Source of the DNA: Chelativorans sp. AA-79
GTDB taxonomy: Bacteria; Pseudomonadota; Alphaproteobacteria; Rhizobiales; Rhizobiaceae
Reading direction: 5' to 3'
DNA length: 64,000 nt
Assembly (NCBI RefSeq): GCF_029457495.1
Contig: NZ_CP120361.1
Location: 1,876,001 to 1,940,000, forward strand
Below, piece after piece: positions 32,311 to 41,435 of the stretch. The notes below the pieces were generated by a model. The model had not been told where the DNA came from and ran no database searches. It saw nothing but the letters and a program-made list of their open reading frames with translations. How positions within the stretch are numbered: position 1 is the first letter of the stretch; every line of letters starts with the position of its first letter. A program made the translations under genes and the position numbers.

Positions 32311-33485
32311 TGAGCACGCACATCTTCCTCGAGGGGCCGGCGGAGACCGGACCGGCCATCAGCCCGCTGAAGCCTGGAGCGGAGGTGGGAGAAATCGCCG
32401 CGGCCGGGCAGTGGACGCTGATCTGGCGGAAGTTCACCCGCAACAAGGTGGCGGTCGCCTCCGGCATCATCATCCTGATGCTCTACCTCATCGGCGCCTT
32501 TGCGGAATTCCTGGCACCGGCGCTGCCCAACGCGGCGCGGCCGCAATTCACCAATGCGCCGCCGCAGGAAATGAGGCTCTTCGTGACGGAGCCCGACGGC
32601 GGCTCGCGCTTCATGCCGCATGTCACCGGCTATTCCATGCAGGTCGATCAGGCCTCGCTCCGCCGCAGCTATGTGGTGGACGAGACGAAGGTCGTGCCCA
32701 TCGGCTTCTTCGTGAGGGGACCGGCCTATCGCATGTGGGGCCTCATTCCCATGGACCGGCATCTGCTTGGGCCGATCCGGCCGGGCGACACCATGCATCT
32801 GCTGGGCACCGACAAGCTCGGCCGCGACCTGCTCAGCCGGCTCATCTATGGCACGCGCGTCTCCATGTCGATCGGGCTGGTCGGCGTCTGCATCAGCCTT
32901 CTCCTCGGCGTGACGCTCGGCAGTCTCTCGGGCTTTTATGGTGGCGCGGTGGACATGGTGATCCAGCGCATCATCGAGGTCATCAGCTCGATGCCGACAA
33001 TCCCGCTCTGGCTGGGGCTGGCGGCGGCGATCCCGCTCACCTGGTCGCCCCTGCAGGTTTATTTCGTCATCACGCTGATCGTCTCGCTCTTCGGCTGGAC
33101 AGGGCTCGCGCGCGAGGTGCGCGGACGCTTCTATGCGTTGAGGAGCGAGGACTTCGTAACCGCCGCGAGGCTCGACGGGTCGGGTGAGCGCCGGCTGATC
33201 TTCCGGCATATCCTCCCTTCGCTCACCAGCCACATCCTCGCGGTGGTGACACTCGCCGTCCCCACCATGATCGTGGCGGAGACGGCGCTTTCCTTCCTCG
33301 GCATCGGGCTCAAGCCGCCGGTGGTCTCCTGGGGCGTGCTTTTGCAGGAAGCGCAGAACGTTCGCACAATCGCCACTGCCCCATGGCTGCTCGTCTGGCC
33401 GGCGGGTGCGGTGGTGCTGACGGTGCTCGCCTTCAACTTCCTCGGCGACGGCCTGCGCGATGCGGCCGACCCCTATGATTCATAA
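32310..33485 (+). CDS. ABC transporter permease (DppC/OppC type)
   Basis: A 391-residue permease, longer than most DppC proteins (about 300) because of a 100-residue insertion between the first membrane helix and the motif HLLGTDKLGRDLLSRLIYGT. Long periplasmic loops at this point are known in a subgroup of these permeases. The coupling loop DFVTAARLDGSGERRLIFRH and C-terminal GDGLRDAADPYD are typical. It shares one base with the upstream stop. It is the second half of the transmembrane channel. Confidence 0.9.
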   Translation: MSTHIFLEGPAETGPAISPLKPGAEVGEIAAAGQWTLIWRKFTRNKVAVASGIIILMLYLIGAFAEFLAPALPNAARPQFTNAPPQEMRLFVTEPDGGSRFMPHVTGYSMQVDQASLRRSYVVDETKVVPIGFFVRGPAYRMWGLIPMDRHLLGPIRPGDTMHLLGTDKLGRDLLSRLIYGTRVSMSIGLVGVCISLLLGVTLGSLSGFYGGAVDMVIQRIIEVISSMPTIPLWLGLAAAIPLTWSPLQVYFVITLIVSLFGWTGLAREVRGRFYALRSEDFVTAARLDGSGERRLIFRHILPSLTSHILAVVTLAVPTMIVAETALSFLGIGLKPPVVSWGVLLQEAQNVRTIATAPWLLVWPAGAVVLTVLAFNFLGDGLRDAADPYDS

Positions 33486-33495
33486 GGGAGCACCA

Positions 33496-35211
33496 ATGGG
33501 GATCATGACCGCGGAAAAACCCGTCATTGCCGCCGGCAGCGACGCCGACGTGGTGCTCAAGGTCGAGAAGCTCAGCCTCGACTTCAACCTGCGCACCCAC
33601 ATCCTTCATGCTGCTCGAGATGTGAGCTTTGAGTTGACGCGCGGCAAGACGCTCTGCCTGGTGGGCGAAAGCGGCTCGGGCAAGAGTGTCACCGCGCGGG
33701 CGCTCTTACGCATCATCGACCGGAACGGCCGCATCGCCGGCGGGCGCATCCTGCTCAAGGGCAAGGGCGGCGAGACGGACATCGCGCGCCTTGCCGAACG
33801 CAGCCCGAAGCTCCTGAAGATCCGGGGAGGGCGCATCGGCCTCATTTTTCAGGAGCCGATGAGCTCGCTTTCGCCCGTACACACGATCGGCTCCCAGATC
33901 GTCGAGGCGCTGAGGCTGCACCGGAAGCTGAGCAAGCGCGCCGCGCGGATGGCCGCCATCGACCTGCTGCGGCAGGTCGAAATTCCCAATCCGGAAAAGA
34001 TGGTCGACCGCTACACCTTCGAGTTCTCGGGCGGCATGCGGCAGCGCGCGATGATCGCCATGGCGCTCGCCTGCGACCCCGATATCCTCATCGCCGACGA
34101 GCCCACCACCGCACTGGACGTAACGACGCAGGCCGAGATCCTCGACCTCATCAGGCGACTCCAGCAAAGCCGCGGCATGGCGATGCTGCTGATCACCCAT
34201 GACATGGGTCTCGTGGCCGAGATCGCCGACGAGGTGGCGGTGATGCACTACGGGCGCATTGTCGAGCAGGGCAGCGCCGACGACATCTTTCACGATGCTC
34301 GCCACCCCTATACGCGCGCGTTACTCGACGCGACGGTGAAGCTGGAGCAGAACCGCGGTGCGGGACCGGAAACGATGGCGGGCGGGAAGACGCCCGTTCT
34401 CTCGGTGCGCAACCTTTCCAAGCTCTACGGCGCCGGCGGCAACGCCTTGAAGGCCGTCGACGATGTGAGCCTCGACCTCTTCCCCGGCGAGAACCTGGGT
34501 ATCGTGGGCGAAAGCGGCTCCGGCAAGACAACACTTGGCCGGCTTATCCTCAGGACGGTGGAGCCCACTGAAGGGAATATCACCTATTTCGATCGCGAAG
34601 GCCGGCCGGTGGATGTTGCGACGCTCGGCAAGCAGGGGCTCAGGACATATCATCGCAACGTACGCCTCATTTTCCAGGACCCGTTCGCCTCGCTCAATCC
34701 GCGCATGACGGTGAAGCAGATCATCGGCGATCCGCTCTATGTGAGCGGCACGGCGCGCGGAGCGGCATTGACAACGCGCGTGGGCGAGCTTCTGGAACTG
34801 GTCGGCCTCGATCCGCTCGCCATGGAGCGTTATCCGCACGCTTTTTCGGGTGGGCAGAGACAGCGCATCGGGATCGCCCGCGCGCTCGCGCTCGATCCTC
34901 GCGTGATCATCGCCGACGAGGCGACCGCCGCGCTCGACGTTTCCATCCGCTCGCAGATCCTCGACCTCCTGCTCGACATCCAACGGCGGCTCAGCCTGAG
35001 CTTCATCTTCATCTCGCACGACATCTCGGTCGTCCGCTATTTCTGCGACCGGGTGGCGGTCATGCATCGCGGGCGGCTGGTGGAGATGGGGACGGCCGAA
35101 CGGATCTGCACCGCCCCGCGCGAGCCCTACACGCAAAGCTTGATCTCCGCGGTGCCGAGCCCCGATCCGCGCCACAAGCGCATGATGCATCGCACACGAT
35201 TCATTGCCTGA
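33496..35211 (+). CDS. ABC transporter ATPase, fused DppD-DppF (two nucleotide-binding domains)
   Basis: A 571-residue protein with two complete ATPase domains in one chain. The first (residues about 15-270) has Walker [10 protein letters not shown], signature [12 protein letters not shown] and Walker [13 protein letters not shown]. The second (about 300-560) has Walker [11 protein letters not shown], signature [12 protein letters not shown] and Walker [13 protein letters not shown], where Ala replaces the usual Pro. The ATG at 33496, preceded by AAGGGAGCACCA, is chosen over one at 33460 that would overlap the permease. Such fusions are common in these importers, and no second ATPase gene is needed. 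Confidence 0.92.
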   Translation: MGIMTAEKPVIAAGSDADVVLKVEKLSLDFNLRTHILHAARDVSFELTRGKTLCLVGESGSGKSVTARALLRIIDRNGRIAGGRILLKGKGGETDIARLAERSPKLLKIRGGRIGLIFQEPMSSLSPVHTIGSQIVEALRLHRKLSKRAARMAAIDLLRQVEIPNPEKMVDRYTFEFSGGMRQRAMIAMALACDPDILIADEPTTALDVTTQAEILDLIRRLQQSRGMAMLLITHDMGLVAEIADEVAVMHYGRIVEQGSADDIFHDARHPYTRALLDATVKLEQNRGAGPETMAGGKTPVLSVRNLSKLYGAGGNALKAVDDVSLDLFPGENLGIVGESGSGKTTLGRLILRTVEPTEGNITYFDREGRPVDVATLGKQGLRTYHRNVRLIFQDPFASLNPRMTVKQIIGDPLYVSGTARGAALTTRVGELLELVGLDPLAMERYPHAFSGGQRQRIGIARALALDPRVIIADEATAALDVSIRSQILDLLLDIQRRLSLSFIFISHDISVVRYFCDRVAVMHRGRLVEMGTAERICTAPREPYTQSLISAVPSPDPRHKRMMHRTRFIA

Positions 35212-35219
35212 GGAAGCCC

Positions 35220-35996
35220 ATGCCGAAATTTTCCGCCAATCTTTCCATGCTCTATCCGGAACTGCCCTTCACTGAGCGTTTCGCCGCTGCGGCGAGGGAC
35301 GGCTTCATGGCAGTGGAATATCTCGGCCCCTACGATCTGCCGGCGGAGGAGGTCGCGGAACTTCTTCGAAGGAATGGGCTTGAGCAGGCGCTGTTCAACG
35401 TGCCCTCCGGCGACTGGGCCGGTGGCGAGCGCGGGCTCGGTTCGCTGCCGGGCCGGGTGGAGGAGTTTCGGGCAGGCGTCGAGACGGCGATCCGCTATGC
35501 GCGCGCGCTCGATTGCAAGCGGGTCAATGTGCTCGCGGGCATCGCGCCGCAGGGGATCGCTGCCGAGGCGCTCGAGGAGACGCTGGTGGGAAATCTCCGC
35601 TACGCCGCCCCGCAGATGAAGGACGCCGGCATAAGGCTGCTGCTGGAACCGATCAATTTGCGGGACATTCCGGGCTTCGTCGTCTCTCGGACGGACCACG
35701 CCGAGCGCGTCCTCGAAAAGGTCGGTTCGGACAATCTCTTCATCCAGTATGATTTCTACCACATGCAGGTGATGCAGGGCGATCTGGTGGCCACGTTCGA
35801 GCGGCTGAAGGACCGCATCGCGCATGTGCAGATCGCCGATAATCCCGGCCGCAACGAGCCGGGCACGGGCGAGATAAACTACCCCTTCATCTTCGAGGCG
35901 CTTGACCGGCTGGGCTACGACGGCTGGGTGGGCTGCGAATACAAGCCCAAGGCGGGCTCCGGCGCGGGGCTCGGCTGGGCTGGCGGAAGGATCTGA
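35220..35996 (+). CDS. hyi: Hydroxypyruvate isomerase family protein
   Basis: A 258-residue TIM-barrel isomerase of the AP-endonuclease-2/xylose-isomerase-like group. The pattern matches hydroxypyruvate isomerases: PKFSANLSMLYPELPF at the start, the active-site Glu in LLLEPINLRDIPGF, DFYHMQVM, and VQIADNPGRNEPGTGEINY, and the second metal Glu in GCEYKP. The reaction converts hydroxypyruvate and tartronate semialdehyde. It directly precedes a tartronate semialdehyde reductase-type gene, so together they form a short glyoxylate-linked module. It starts 8 bases after the ATPase stop, so it belongs to the same operon. Confidence 0.88.
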   Translation: MPKFSANLSMLYPELPFTERFAAAARDGFMAVEYLGPYDLPAEEVAELLRRNGLEQALFNVPSGDWAGGERGLGSLPGRVEEFRAGVETAIRYARALDCKRVNVLAGIAPQGIAAEALEETLVGNLRYAAPQMKDAGIRLLLEPINLRDIPGFVVSRTDHAERVLEKVGSDNLFIQYDFYHMQVMQGDLVATFERLKDRIAHVQIADNPGRNEPGTGEINYPFIFEALDRLGYDGWVGCEYKPKAGSGAGLGWAGGRI

Positions 35997-36006
35997 GGAG
36001 AGGCCA

Positions 36007-36882
36007 ATGGAAATCGGATTCATCGGGCTCGGCGTGATGGGCAGGCCGATGGCTGGCCACCTGATCGATGCCGGTCACACGCTGTTCCTTCATCGCGTGA
36101 AAGAGCCGTCGCGCTATCTGGTGGAGAAGGGCGGCGAGGCGGTGGAAAGCCCGCAGGCCGTGGCCGAGCGGTCGGACGTGATCATCCTCATGGTGCCCGA
36201 CACGCCGGATGTCGGCGAGGCGCTGTTCGGCGAGGCGGGCGTTGCGGCGGGGCTGAAGCCCGGCAAGCTCGTCATCGACATGAGCTCGATCTCGCCGGTG
36301 GCGACAAAGGATTTCGCGGGAAGGATCGAGAAGCTCGGCTGCGACTATCTCGATGCGCCCGTTTCCGGCGGCGAGGTGGGGGCGAAGAACGCTTCGCTCA
36401 CCATCATGGTGGGCGGCAGGGAAGAAGCCTTCGAGCGTGCGAAGCCCATTTTCGCGAAGCTGGGCAAGAACATCACGCTGGTCGGCGGCTCGGGCGACGG
36501 GCAGACGGCGAAGGTGGCCAACCAGATCATCGTCGGCCTGACCATCCAGGCGGTGGCCGAGGGGCTCATATTCGCGAAGAAGGCGGGGGCCGACGTTGTC
36601 AAGGTGCGCCAGGCGCTGATGGGCGGGCTTGCCGCCTCGCGCATCCTGGAGCTGCACGGGGAGCGCATGATCAAGCGCACCTTTGATCCGGGCTTCCGCA
36701 TCAAGCTGCATCGCAAGGACCTGACGCTGGCGGTGGACGCTGCCAAGGCGCTCGACCTCATGCTGCCCAACACTGCGACCACCCAGCAACTCATGAATGC
36801 GGCGATCGCCATGGGGGAAGGCGAGAAGGATCATTCAGGCCTCATCCTGACGCTGGAGGCGCTCGCCGGGGAGAAGAGCTAG
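36007..36882 (+). CDS. garR: Tartronate semialdehyde reductase (2-hydroxy-3-oxopropionate reductase)
   Basis: A 291-residue beta-hydroxyacid dehydrogenase. The Rossmann motif is GLGVMGRPMAG, the substrate motif DAPVSGGEVGAKNASL and the catalytic lysine in AKVANQIIV. It reduces tartronate semialdehyde to glycerate. The ATG at 36007 (after GAGGAGAGGCCA) is chosen since the longer open frame overlaps the isomerase gene. Pairing with hydroxypyruvate isomerase strongly supports this function over 3-hydroxyisobutyrate dehydrogenase. It leads to glycerate, which needs a glycerate kinase not present in this window. Confidence 0.85.
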   Translation: MEIGFIGLGVMGRPMAGHLIDAGHTLFLHRVKEPSRYLVEKGGEAVESPQAVAERSDVIILMVPDTPDVGEALFGEAGVAAGLKPGKLVIDMSSISPVATKDFAGRIEKLGCDYLDAPVSGGEVGAKNASLTIMVGGREEAFERAKPIFAKLGKNITLVGGSGDGQTAKVANQIIVGLTIQAVAEGLIFAKKAGADVVKVRQALMGGLAASRILELHGERMIKRTFDPGFRIKLHRKDLTLAVDAAKALDLMLPNTATTQQLMNAAIAMGEGEKDHSGLILTLEALAGEKS

Positions 36883-36968
36883 CCCCAGGTCATCCATTTC
36901 GTGAAGCTCAAGCGGCGGGCGCATGCGTGGCCGCCGGGGGAAATATCGCGCGAGAGGAGCTGTTCTAC

Positions 36969-39083
36969 ATGCCCACGGAAAAAGTGCCCCAAATCCCATT
37001 CGGAGCCGTCTATTTCAGGAAATCCAACCCGCCGCGCGAGGATTGGGAACGGGATTACCGGACGGCCGCGGAGGACGGGCTCAACGTCTTTCGCCACTGG
37101 TTCATGTGGAGCGCCATCGAGCGCAGGCCAGGCTTCTACGACTGGGAGGACTTCGACCGGCAGATGGATCTCGCGGCGAAAAACGGGATCAAAACCATCA
37201 TCGCCGAGCTCACGCATACCGTCCCCGACTGGGCTTTCCGGAAATTCGCCCATGCGCGGCAGGTGCGCATGGATGGGCGTCCGCTCACCTCGAATATGGG
37301 CGTGAGCGCGGCCGTGGGCGGTTTTGCGAACAATGGCGGCGGGGCAGGGGCGCTCTCTATGAACTGCGCCGAGGTGCAGGAGGCCGCCGGCAATTTCCTG
37401 AAGGCGCTCGCGACCCGCTACAAAGGACATCCGGCGCTGCTTGGCTACGACGTCTGGAACGAGGTGAATTACGCCGCCGATGTCGATTATTCCGACTACG
37501 CGAAGGCGGCTTTTCGCGAGTGGCTGAGGAAGAAATATGGCGATCTCGAAACGCTCGCGCAGGCCTGGTACCGCTACTCCTATGCCGAGTGGGAGGACAT
37601 CGAGCCGCCAGCGGAGATTGCCGCCTATCCGGAAGGGCTCGATTGGCTCGAGTTCAGGCGCGACAATTTCTACGGCCAGATGCAGTGGCGCATCGATACG
37701 ATCCGTTCCATAGATCAGGATTGCCTGATCGCGGCGCACGGGATCGCCGGTGCTATCCCGAACATGGCGTCGAATGGGTGCGACGACTGGCTGGCGGCCT
37801 CCAAAGTCGAGATTTACGGCATGACCTGGATTCCGGCACGCAAGGGGAATCAACCCTGGCGCAATTTCTATGGCGCCGACCTCACGCGCGCCGCCGCCCG
37901 CGGAAAGCCCTGGTGGCATGCGGAACGGCAGGGCGGGCCGCTCTGGCTGCAGCCGCAGGTACTCGGCCGCGACAAGGAGGACGGCCGCGTCGCGGAGCCC
38001 GAGGATATCCGGCTATGGACGATGACTTCCTTCGCGGCAGGCGCCACGGGCGTTCTGAACCTGCGCTGGAGGCCGCTGCTCGACGGGCCGCTCTTCGGTG
38101 CCTTCGGCTCTTACGGAATGGATGGCTCGCGCACGCCGCGCTCGGATATGCAAAGCACCATTGCCAAATGGGCGAATGCCCCGGAGCAGAGGGAGCTTTT
38201 TGAGGCGCGGCCCGTGAGGGGCGACATTGGCCTCCTCGTGATCCCCGAGGCGCAAGCCTGGGACCACCTGCTCAACCACCGCCACCGCCCGGAGACCTAT
38301 GCCGAGGCCATGTGGGGCGCCTATCGCGGCTTCTTCGACAACGGCATCCAGCCCGACTGGGTGCATATCGACGATATCGACGCATATGACGCGATCTATG
38401 CGCCTTATCCGATCATGCTCTCTGCGGCGCACGCACAAAAACTTGCCCGCTGGGTGGAGGCGGGCGGCAGGCTCGTCAGCGAGGCCTGCATCGGCTATTT
38501 CGGCGATCGCGGCAAGGTCGGGACGATCCAGCCGAACCACGGGCTCGACGAGGTCTTTGGCGTGCGGGAGCATGAGGTCGAGTTCATGCCTGACATCGGC
38601 GACCGCATCCGCTTCGCCTATGGAGGCCGGACAGTTACCGGCGGCGGTTTCCTGCAGAGCTATTCGCTCAAGGGCGGGACCGAGCGTGGCCGGTTCGACG
38701 ACGAGCGAATCGCTTTGGTCGAGCATTCCTATGGCAGCGGTCGAACGCTGCTCGTCGGCACGCATCCGGGTGTGGGTTATTTCAAGAACTCAAGTGAGGA
38801 GAGCCGCCACTACTTCGCCGAAGTCTTCGCCTGGACCGGCAAGACGCAGCATGTGCGGCTTTCCAACCGGGCGATACAGGCTCGGTTGCATGCGGGTGAG
38901 AGTGGGAAAGTGATTTGGGTCGTCAATCCGACGCGCGAAGCGCAGCGGACCATTCTGGAACTTGCTTCGCAGCACGACACGCTGCGCTTCGGCAGGACAC
39001 ATTGGGCAGGTGAGGGCGCCCGCGTCGAGGGTAGCCAACTCATTGTCCCACCGCGGGATGCGCTGGTGGTTCGGCTGGCTTGA
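36969..39083 (+). CDS. Glycoside hydrolase family 42 protein (beta-galactosidase type)
   Basis: A 704-residue GH42 enzyme that cleaves beta-galactosidic bonds, or a related alpha-L-arabinoside. The TIM barrel (residues about 1-370) carries the acid/base Glu165 in DVWNEVNY and the nucleophile candidate Glu319 in WWHAERQGGP; the second differs from the usual ME.xP context. Residues about 390-600 form the trimerisation domain, and the C-terminal part is a small beta domain. There is no signal peptide, so it acts in the cytoplasm after import. The ATG at 36969, after GAGGAG, is chosen over a further upstream one. It is the last gene of the operon. Confidence 0.88.
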   Translation: MPTEKVPQIPFGAVYFRKSNPPREDWERDYRTAAEDGLNVFRHWFMWSAIERRPGFYDWEDFDRQMDLAAKNGIKTIIAELTHTVPDWAFRKFAHARQVRMDGRPLTSNMGVSAAVGGFANNGGGAGALSMNCAEVQEAAGNFLKALATRYKGHPALLGYDVWNEVNYAADVDYSDYAKAAFREWLRKKYGDLETLAQAWYRYSYAEWEDIEPPAEIAAYPEGLDWLEFRRDNFYGQMQWRIDTIRSIDQDCLIAAHGIAGAIPNMASNGCDDWLAASKVEIYGMTWIPARKGNQPWRNFYGADLTRAAARGKPWWHAERQGGPLWLQPQVLGRDKEDGRVAEPEDIRLWTMTSFAAGATGVLNLRWRPLLDGPLFGAFGSYGMDGSRTPRSDMQSTIAKWANAPEQRELFEARPVRGDIGLLVIPEAQAWDHLLNHRHRPETYAEAMWGAYRGFFDNGIQPDWVHIDDIDAYDAIYAPYPIMLSAAHAQKLARWVEAGGRLVSEACIGYFGDRGKVGTIQPNHGLDEVFGVREHEVEFMPDIGDRIRFAYGGRTVTGGGFLQSYSLKGGTERGRFDDERIALVEHSYGSGRTLLVGTHPGVGYFKNSSEESRHYFAEVFAWTGKTQHVRLSNRAIQARLHAGESGKVIWVVNPTREAQRTILELASQHDTLRFGRTHWAGEGARVEGSQLIVPPRDALVVRLA

Positions 39084-39149
39084 CACGCTCGGACATGGGC
39101 CTCGGGTCGCCTGCCGATGCAGGGACTTGCGGTACCGGCAAGAAGGCCG

Positions 39150-40313
39150 TCAGCGGCCCACCGTCACCTGTTCCGTGGTCGAGCGAATTATGAAGTCCCA
39201 GTGGTAACCCACTCCGATGCCGGGTAAATCTGGCATCGGCACATTGCCGTCCGCGTCGACATGCTCGGGGCTGTCGCTGTAGCCGCAGGCGTAGATCGGC
39301 GGCTTGGGGTTGCCGATCCCGGGCGCGCAGAGGGTGAGCTCGTAATAATTGGCATTTCGGACGGCCGCCATCACCTGCCGCTGCGAGGGACCGCAGCCGT
39401 GGAACTCGACGTCCAGGCCATGGGCTTCGGCCAGATGTGCGATCTTCATGGCGCCGGTAACGCCCATGTCGAGTGTCGGATTGACCCGCACATAGTCCGT
39501 CGCTTCCGCGGTGATGGCGTCCGCCTTGGCTTCCAGACCACGGATATGTTCCCCCATCAGGATCGGCGTCTTCAGCATCTGCCGGAGCTTGCGATGAGCG
39601 TGGCGTGAGAAGCCGCCGTCGCGGAACGGGTCCTCGTACCAGAAGAACTTCGCCTCGTCGCAGGCGCGCCCGACATAGAGCGCGTCGCCGAAGGTGCGCA
39701 GTTCGCAGGCGGGATCCAGCATCAGGTCCATGCGGCCGCCGACGCGCGCGGCGACATGGAGCACATTGGCCGCTTCCTCCCGGCGGTCGCCGGCGCTCCA
39801 GCCATGGATCTTGAAGGCCTTGAAACCCTGTTCCAGGCAGGCTTCGGCATAGTCGGCGAAGGCCTCCTTGGTCGAAAGGCCGCCGTTGCGGTCGCCATGG
39901 AAGGTGCTGACATAGGCAGGAAGGCTTTTGCGGAAACCGCCGAGCAGCTTGTAAATCGGCAAGTTGGCGCGCTTGCCCGCAAGATCCCAGATGGCTATGT
40001 CCAGATTGGAATAGCCGAAGGCGCCCTGTTTGCGGTGCACGCGCTTGGCGTCGTCATACATCAGTTCGCGCGCGTCGACATCGCGCCCCACCAGCATGTT
40101 GGCGATGGCGATCGATTGCGCCGTCATCGCGCTGTCGCTGTCGAGATTGACGAATTCGCCGCGATTGCCGTCGCTGTCGGTCACGACGATTGCCAGGCCT
40201 TTGCGGGTGACGCTCGATCCCGGCGTGTAGACGGTGTTCTGGCTTTCATCGACGGAAAGCCCCTCCAGCACATAGCTGAAGACGCGGAAATCGAAGGAGC
40301 GGATTGTTGCCAT
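39150..40313 (-). CDS. Mandelate racemase/muconate lactonizing family protein (KxH type)
   Basis: A 387-residue enolase-superfamily enzyme, likely a sugar-acid dehydratase. The N-terminal cap (residues 1-135) and barrel are complete. The catalytic base motif after strand 2 is FKIHGW (KxH), and the metal ligands are Asp in MLDPAC, Glu in WYEDPF and Glu in GEHIRG. His in EFHGCGPS can serve as the opposite base. KxH resembles several acid-sugar dehydratases, but the exact substrate is not known. It is last in the minus-strand operon beginning with the binding protein at 46699. Confidence 0.88.
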   Translation of the reverse strand: MATIRSFDFRVFSYVLEGLSVDESQNTVYTPGSSVTRKGLAIVVTDSDGNRGEFVNLDSDSAMTAQSIAIANMLVGRDVDARELMYDDAKRVHRKQGAFGYSNLDIAIWDLAGKRANLPIYKLLGGFRKSLPAYVSTFHGDRNGGLSTKEAFADYAEACLEQGFKAFKIHGWSAGDRREEAANVLHVAARVGGRMDLMLDPACELRTFGDALYVGRACDEAKFFWYEDPFRDGGFSRHAHRKLRQMLKTPILMGEHIRGLEAKADAITAEATDYVRVNPTLDMGVTGAMKIAHLAEAHGLDVEFHGCGPSQRQVMAAVRNANYYELTLCAPGIGNPKPPIYACGYSDSPEHVDADGNVPMPDLPGIGVGYHWDFIIRSTTEQVTVGR

Positions 40314-40340
40314 TGGTTGATGCTCTGGGAACGAAGAGGG

Positions 40341-41057
40341 TTATTCAGCCGGCGTTGCGGTGCCGCGTTGCAGCCGCTCCTTGCTGCCGATCAGGTGAAG
40401 CCGCATCGCGCCCCGCGCGCTCTCCCCGTCTCTTTGCTCGATGGCGGAATAGATCTGCTCGTGCTCACGGTTCACTCGGTCGAGATAATTCTGCAGGCTC
40501 TGGCCGGTGAGTTCGAAGGTGCGCAGTTTCGTGCGCGGGATGAGAAGCTCGCCCAGATAGTTGAAAAGCTTGAGGAAGTGCTGATTGCCGGTCGCTTCGG
40601 CTATGGCGCGGTGGAAGGAGAGGTCCGCCTGGATGGAGTCCTCGCCCCTGGAGATTGCGGACGCCATGGTCATCATGGCTTCCTTCATCGCGTCGAGATG
40701 CGGCTGCTCCCGGCGCGCGGCGGCGAGGGCCGCCGTTTCCACCTCCAGCGCTATGCGCAATTCGAGCACGGATACGGCTTCGTTGACGGCTGCAAGGTCG
40801 GCACCCTCGATCCGGAAGGACTGCGGCTGCGAATGGGGCTGCACGAAAACGCCGACGCCTTGCCGGGCAACGACCAGTCCGCTCGCTCTCAGATTGGCGA
40901 TCGCCTCGCGTACAACGGTGCGGCTGACGCCGAACTCCCCGATCAGCACGTGTTCGGAGGGAAGCTTCTCCCCGACCGCATATTCGCCGTCCTGGATGCG
41001 CTTCTGCATCACCTCGACGATCTGTTCGGAAAGGCTTCCCCGCCGAAATTCAAACAT
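40341..41057 (-). CDS. FadR/GntR family transcriptional regulator
   Basis: A 238-residue regulator with a GntR winged helix (residues about 8-75, GEKLPSEHVLIGEFGVSRT and ASGLVVARQGVGVFV) and an FCD effector domain (about 95-225) in which Asp and His (DLSFHRAIAEATGN) bind a metal and probably a carboxylate ligand. The ATG at 41057, after AGGAGGAACGG, is chosen over longer frames. It lies in the sugar-acid operon and overlaps the cupin gene by 8 bases. The three CTTGTCTG sites in the locus fit the TnGTnnnACnA consensus of FadR-type regulators, so it probably controls this locus. Confidence 0.92.
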   Translation of the reverse strand: MFEFRRGSLSEQIVEVMQKRIQDGEYAVGEKLPSEHVLIGEFGVSRTVVREAIANLRASGLVVARQGVGVFVQPHSQPQSFRIEGADLAAVNEAVSVLELRIALEVETAALAAARREQPHLDAMKEAMMTMASAISRGEDSIQADLSFHRAIAEATGNQHFLKLFNYLGELLIPRTKLRTFELTGQSLQNYLDRVNREHEQIYSAIEQRDGESARGAMRLHLIGSKERLQRGTATPAE

Positions 41058-41424
41058 CCGTTCCTCCTGCGGCCTGGCGGTCGCTCTGCGGGAGGTAGTC
41101 TTCCCTATGCGGGGTGAAGCTGTCCACCATCGTTCCCGCCTCGATGCAGACGGCGCCGTGGAGCACATTGCCAGCGACCACGTAGCTCGAACCCGGACCG
41201 AGACGTTTCGTCTCCCCGTCGATGGTGACGTCGAACACGCCGCTCTCGATATAAGCCGCCTGGGTGTGAGGATGCCGGTGCGGCGCGCCGACCGCGCCTT
41301 TCTCGAAGGACCAGCGCAGCATCATCAGGTCGTCGCGATAGCAGAGCATCTGCATCCTGCGGCCCTCGCCCGTATCTTTCCAGCTCACTTCGTCGGATGT
41401 GAGAAAGCTTCCGGAAGTCGCCAT
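41050..41424 (-). CDS. Cupin domain protein
   Basis: A 124-residue single cupin. Its metal-site motif reads PHRHPHTQAAYIESG (His, His, Glu equivalents), and the second motif PGSSYVVAGNVLHG contributes a further His. Small cupins of this kind often act as sugar-acid isomerases or lactone-handling enzymes, for example the KdgF type that converts unsaturated uronates to 5-keto-4-deoxyuronate. The similarity to KdgF in length and position in a uronate locus makes that an option worth testing, though no function is established. It is located between the ATPase gene and the regulator gene. Confidence 0.82.
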   Translation of the reverse strand: MATSGSFLTSDEVSWKDTGEGRRMQMLCYRDDLMMLRWSFEKGAVGAPHRHPHTQAAYIESGVFDVTIDGETKRLGPGSSYVVAGNVLHGAVCIEAGTMVDSFTPHREDYLPQSDRQAAGGTDV

Positions 41425-41435
41425 GCCAATTCTCC

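Noticed and set aside
41050..41424. Firm assignment of the small cupin as KdgF
   Set aside because: Only size, metal motif and context point there; many cupins fit equally, so no gene symbol was given.
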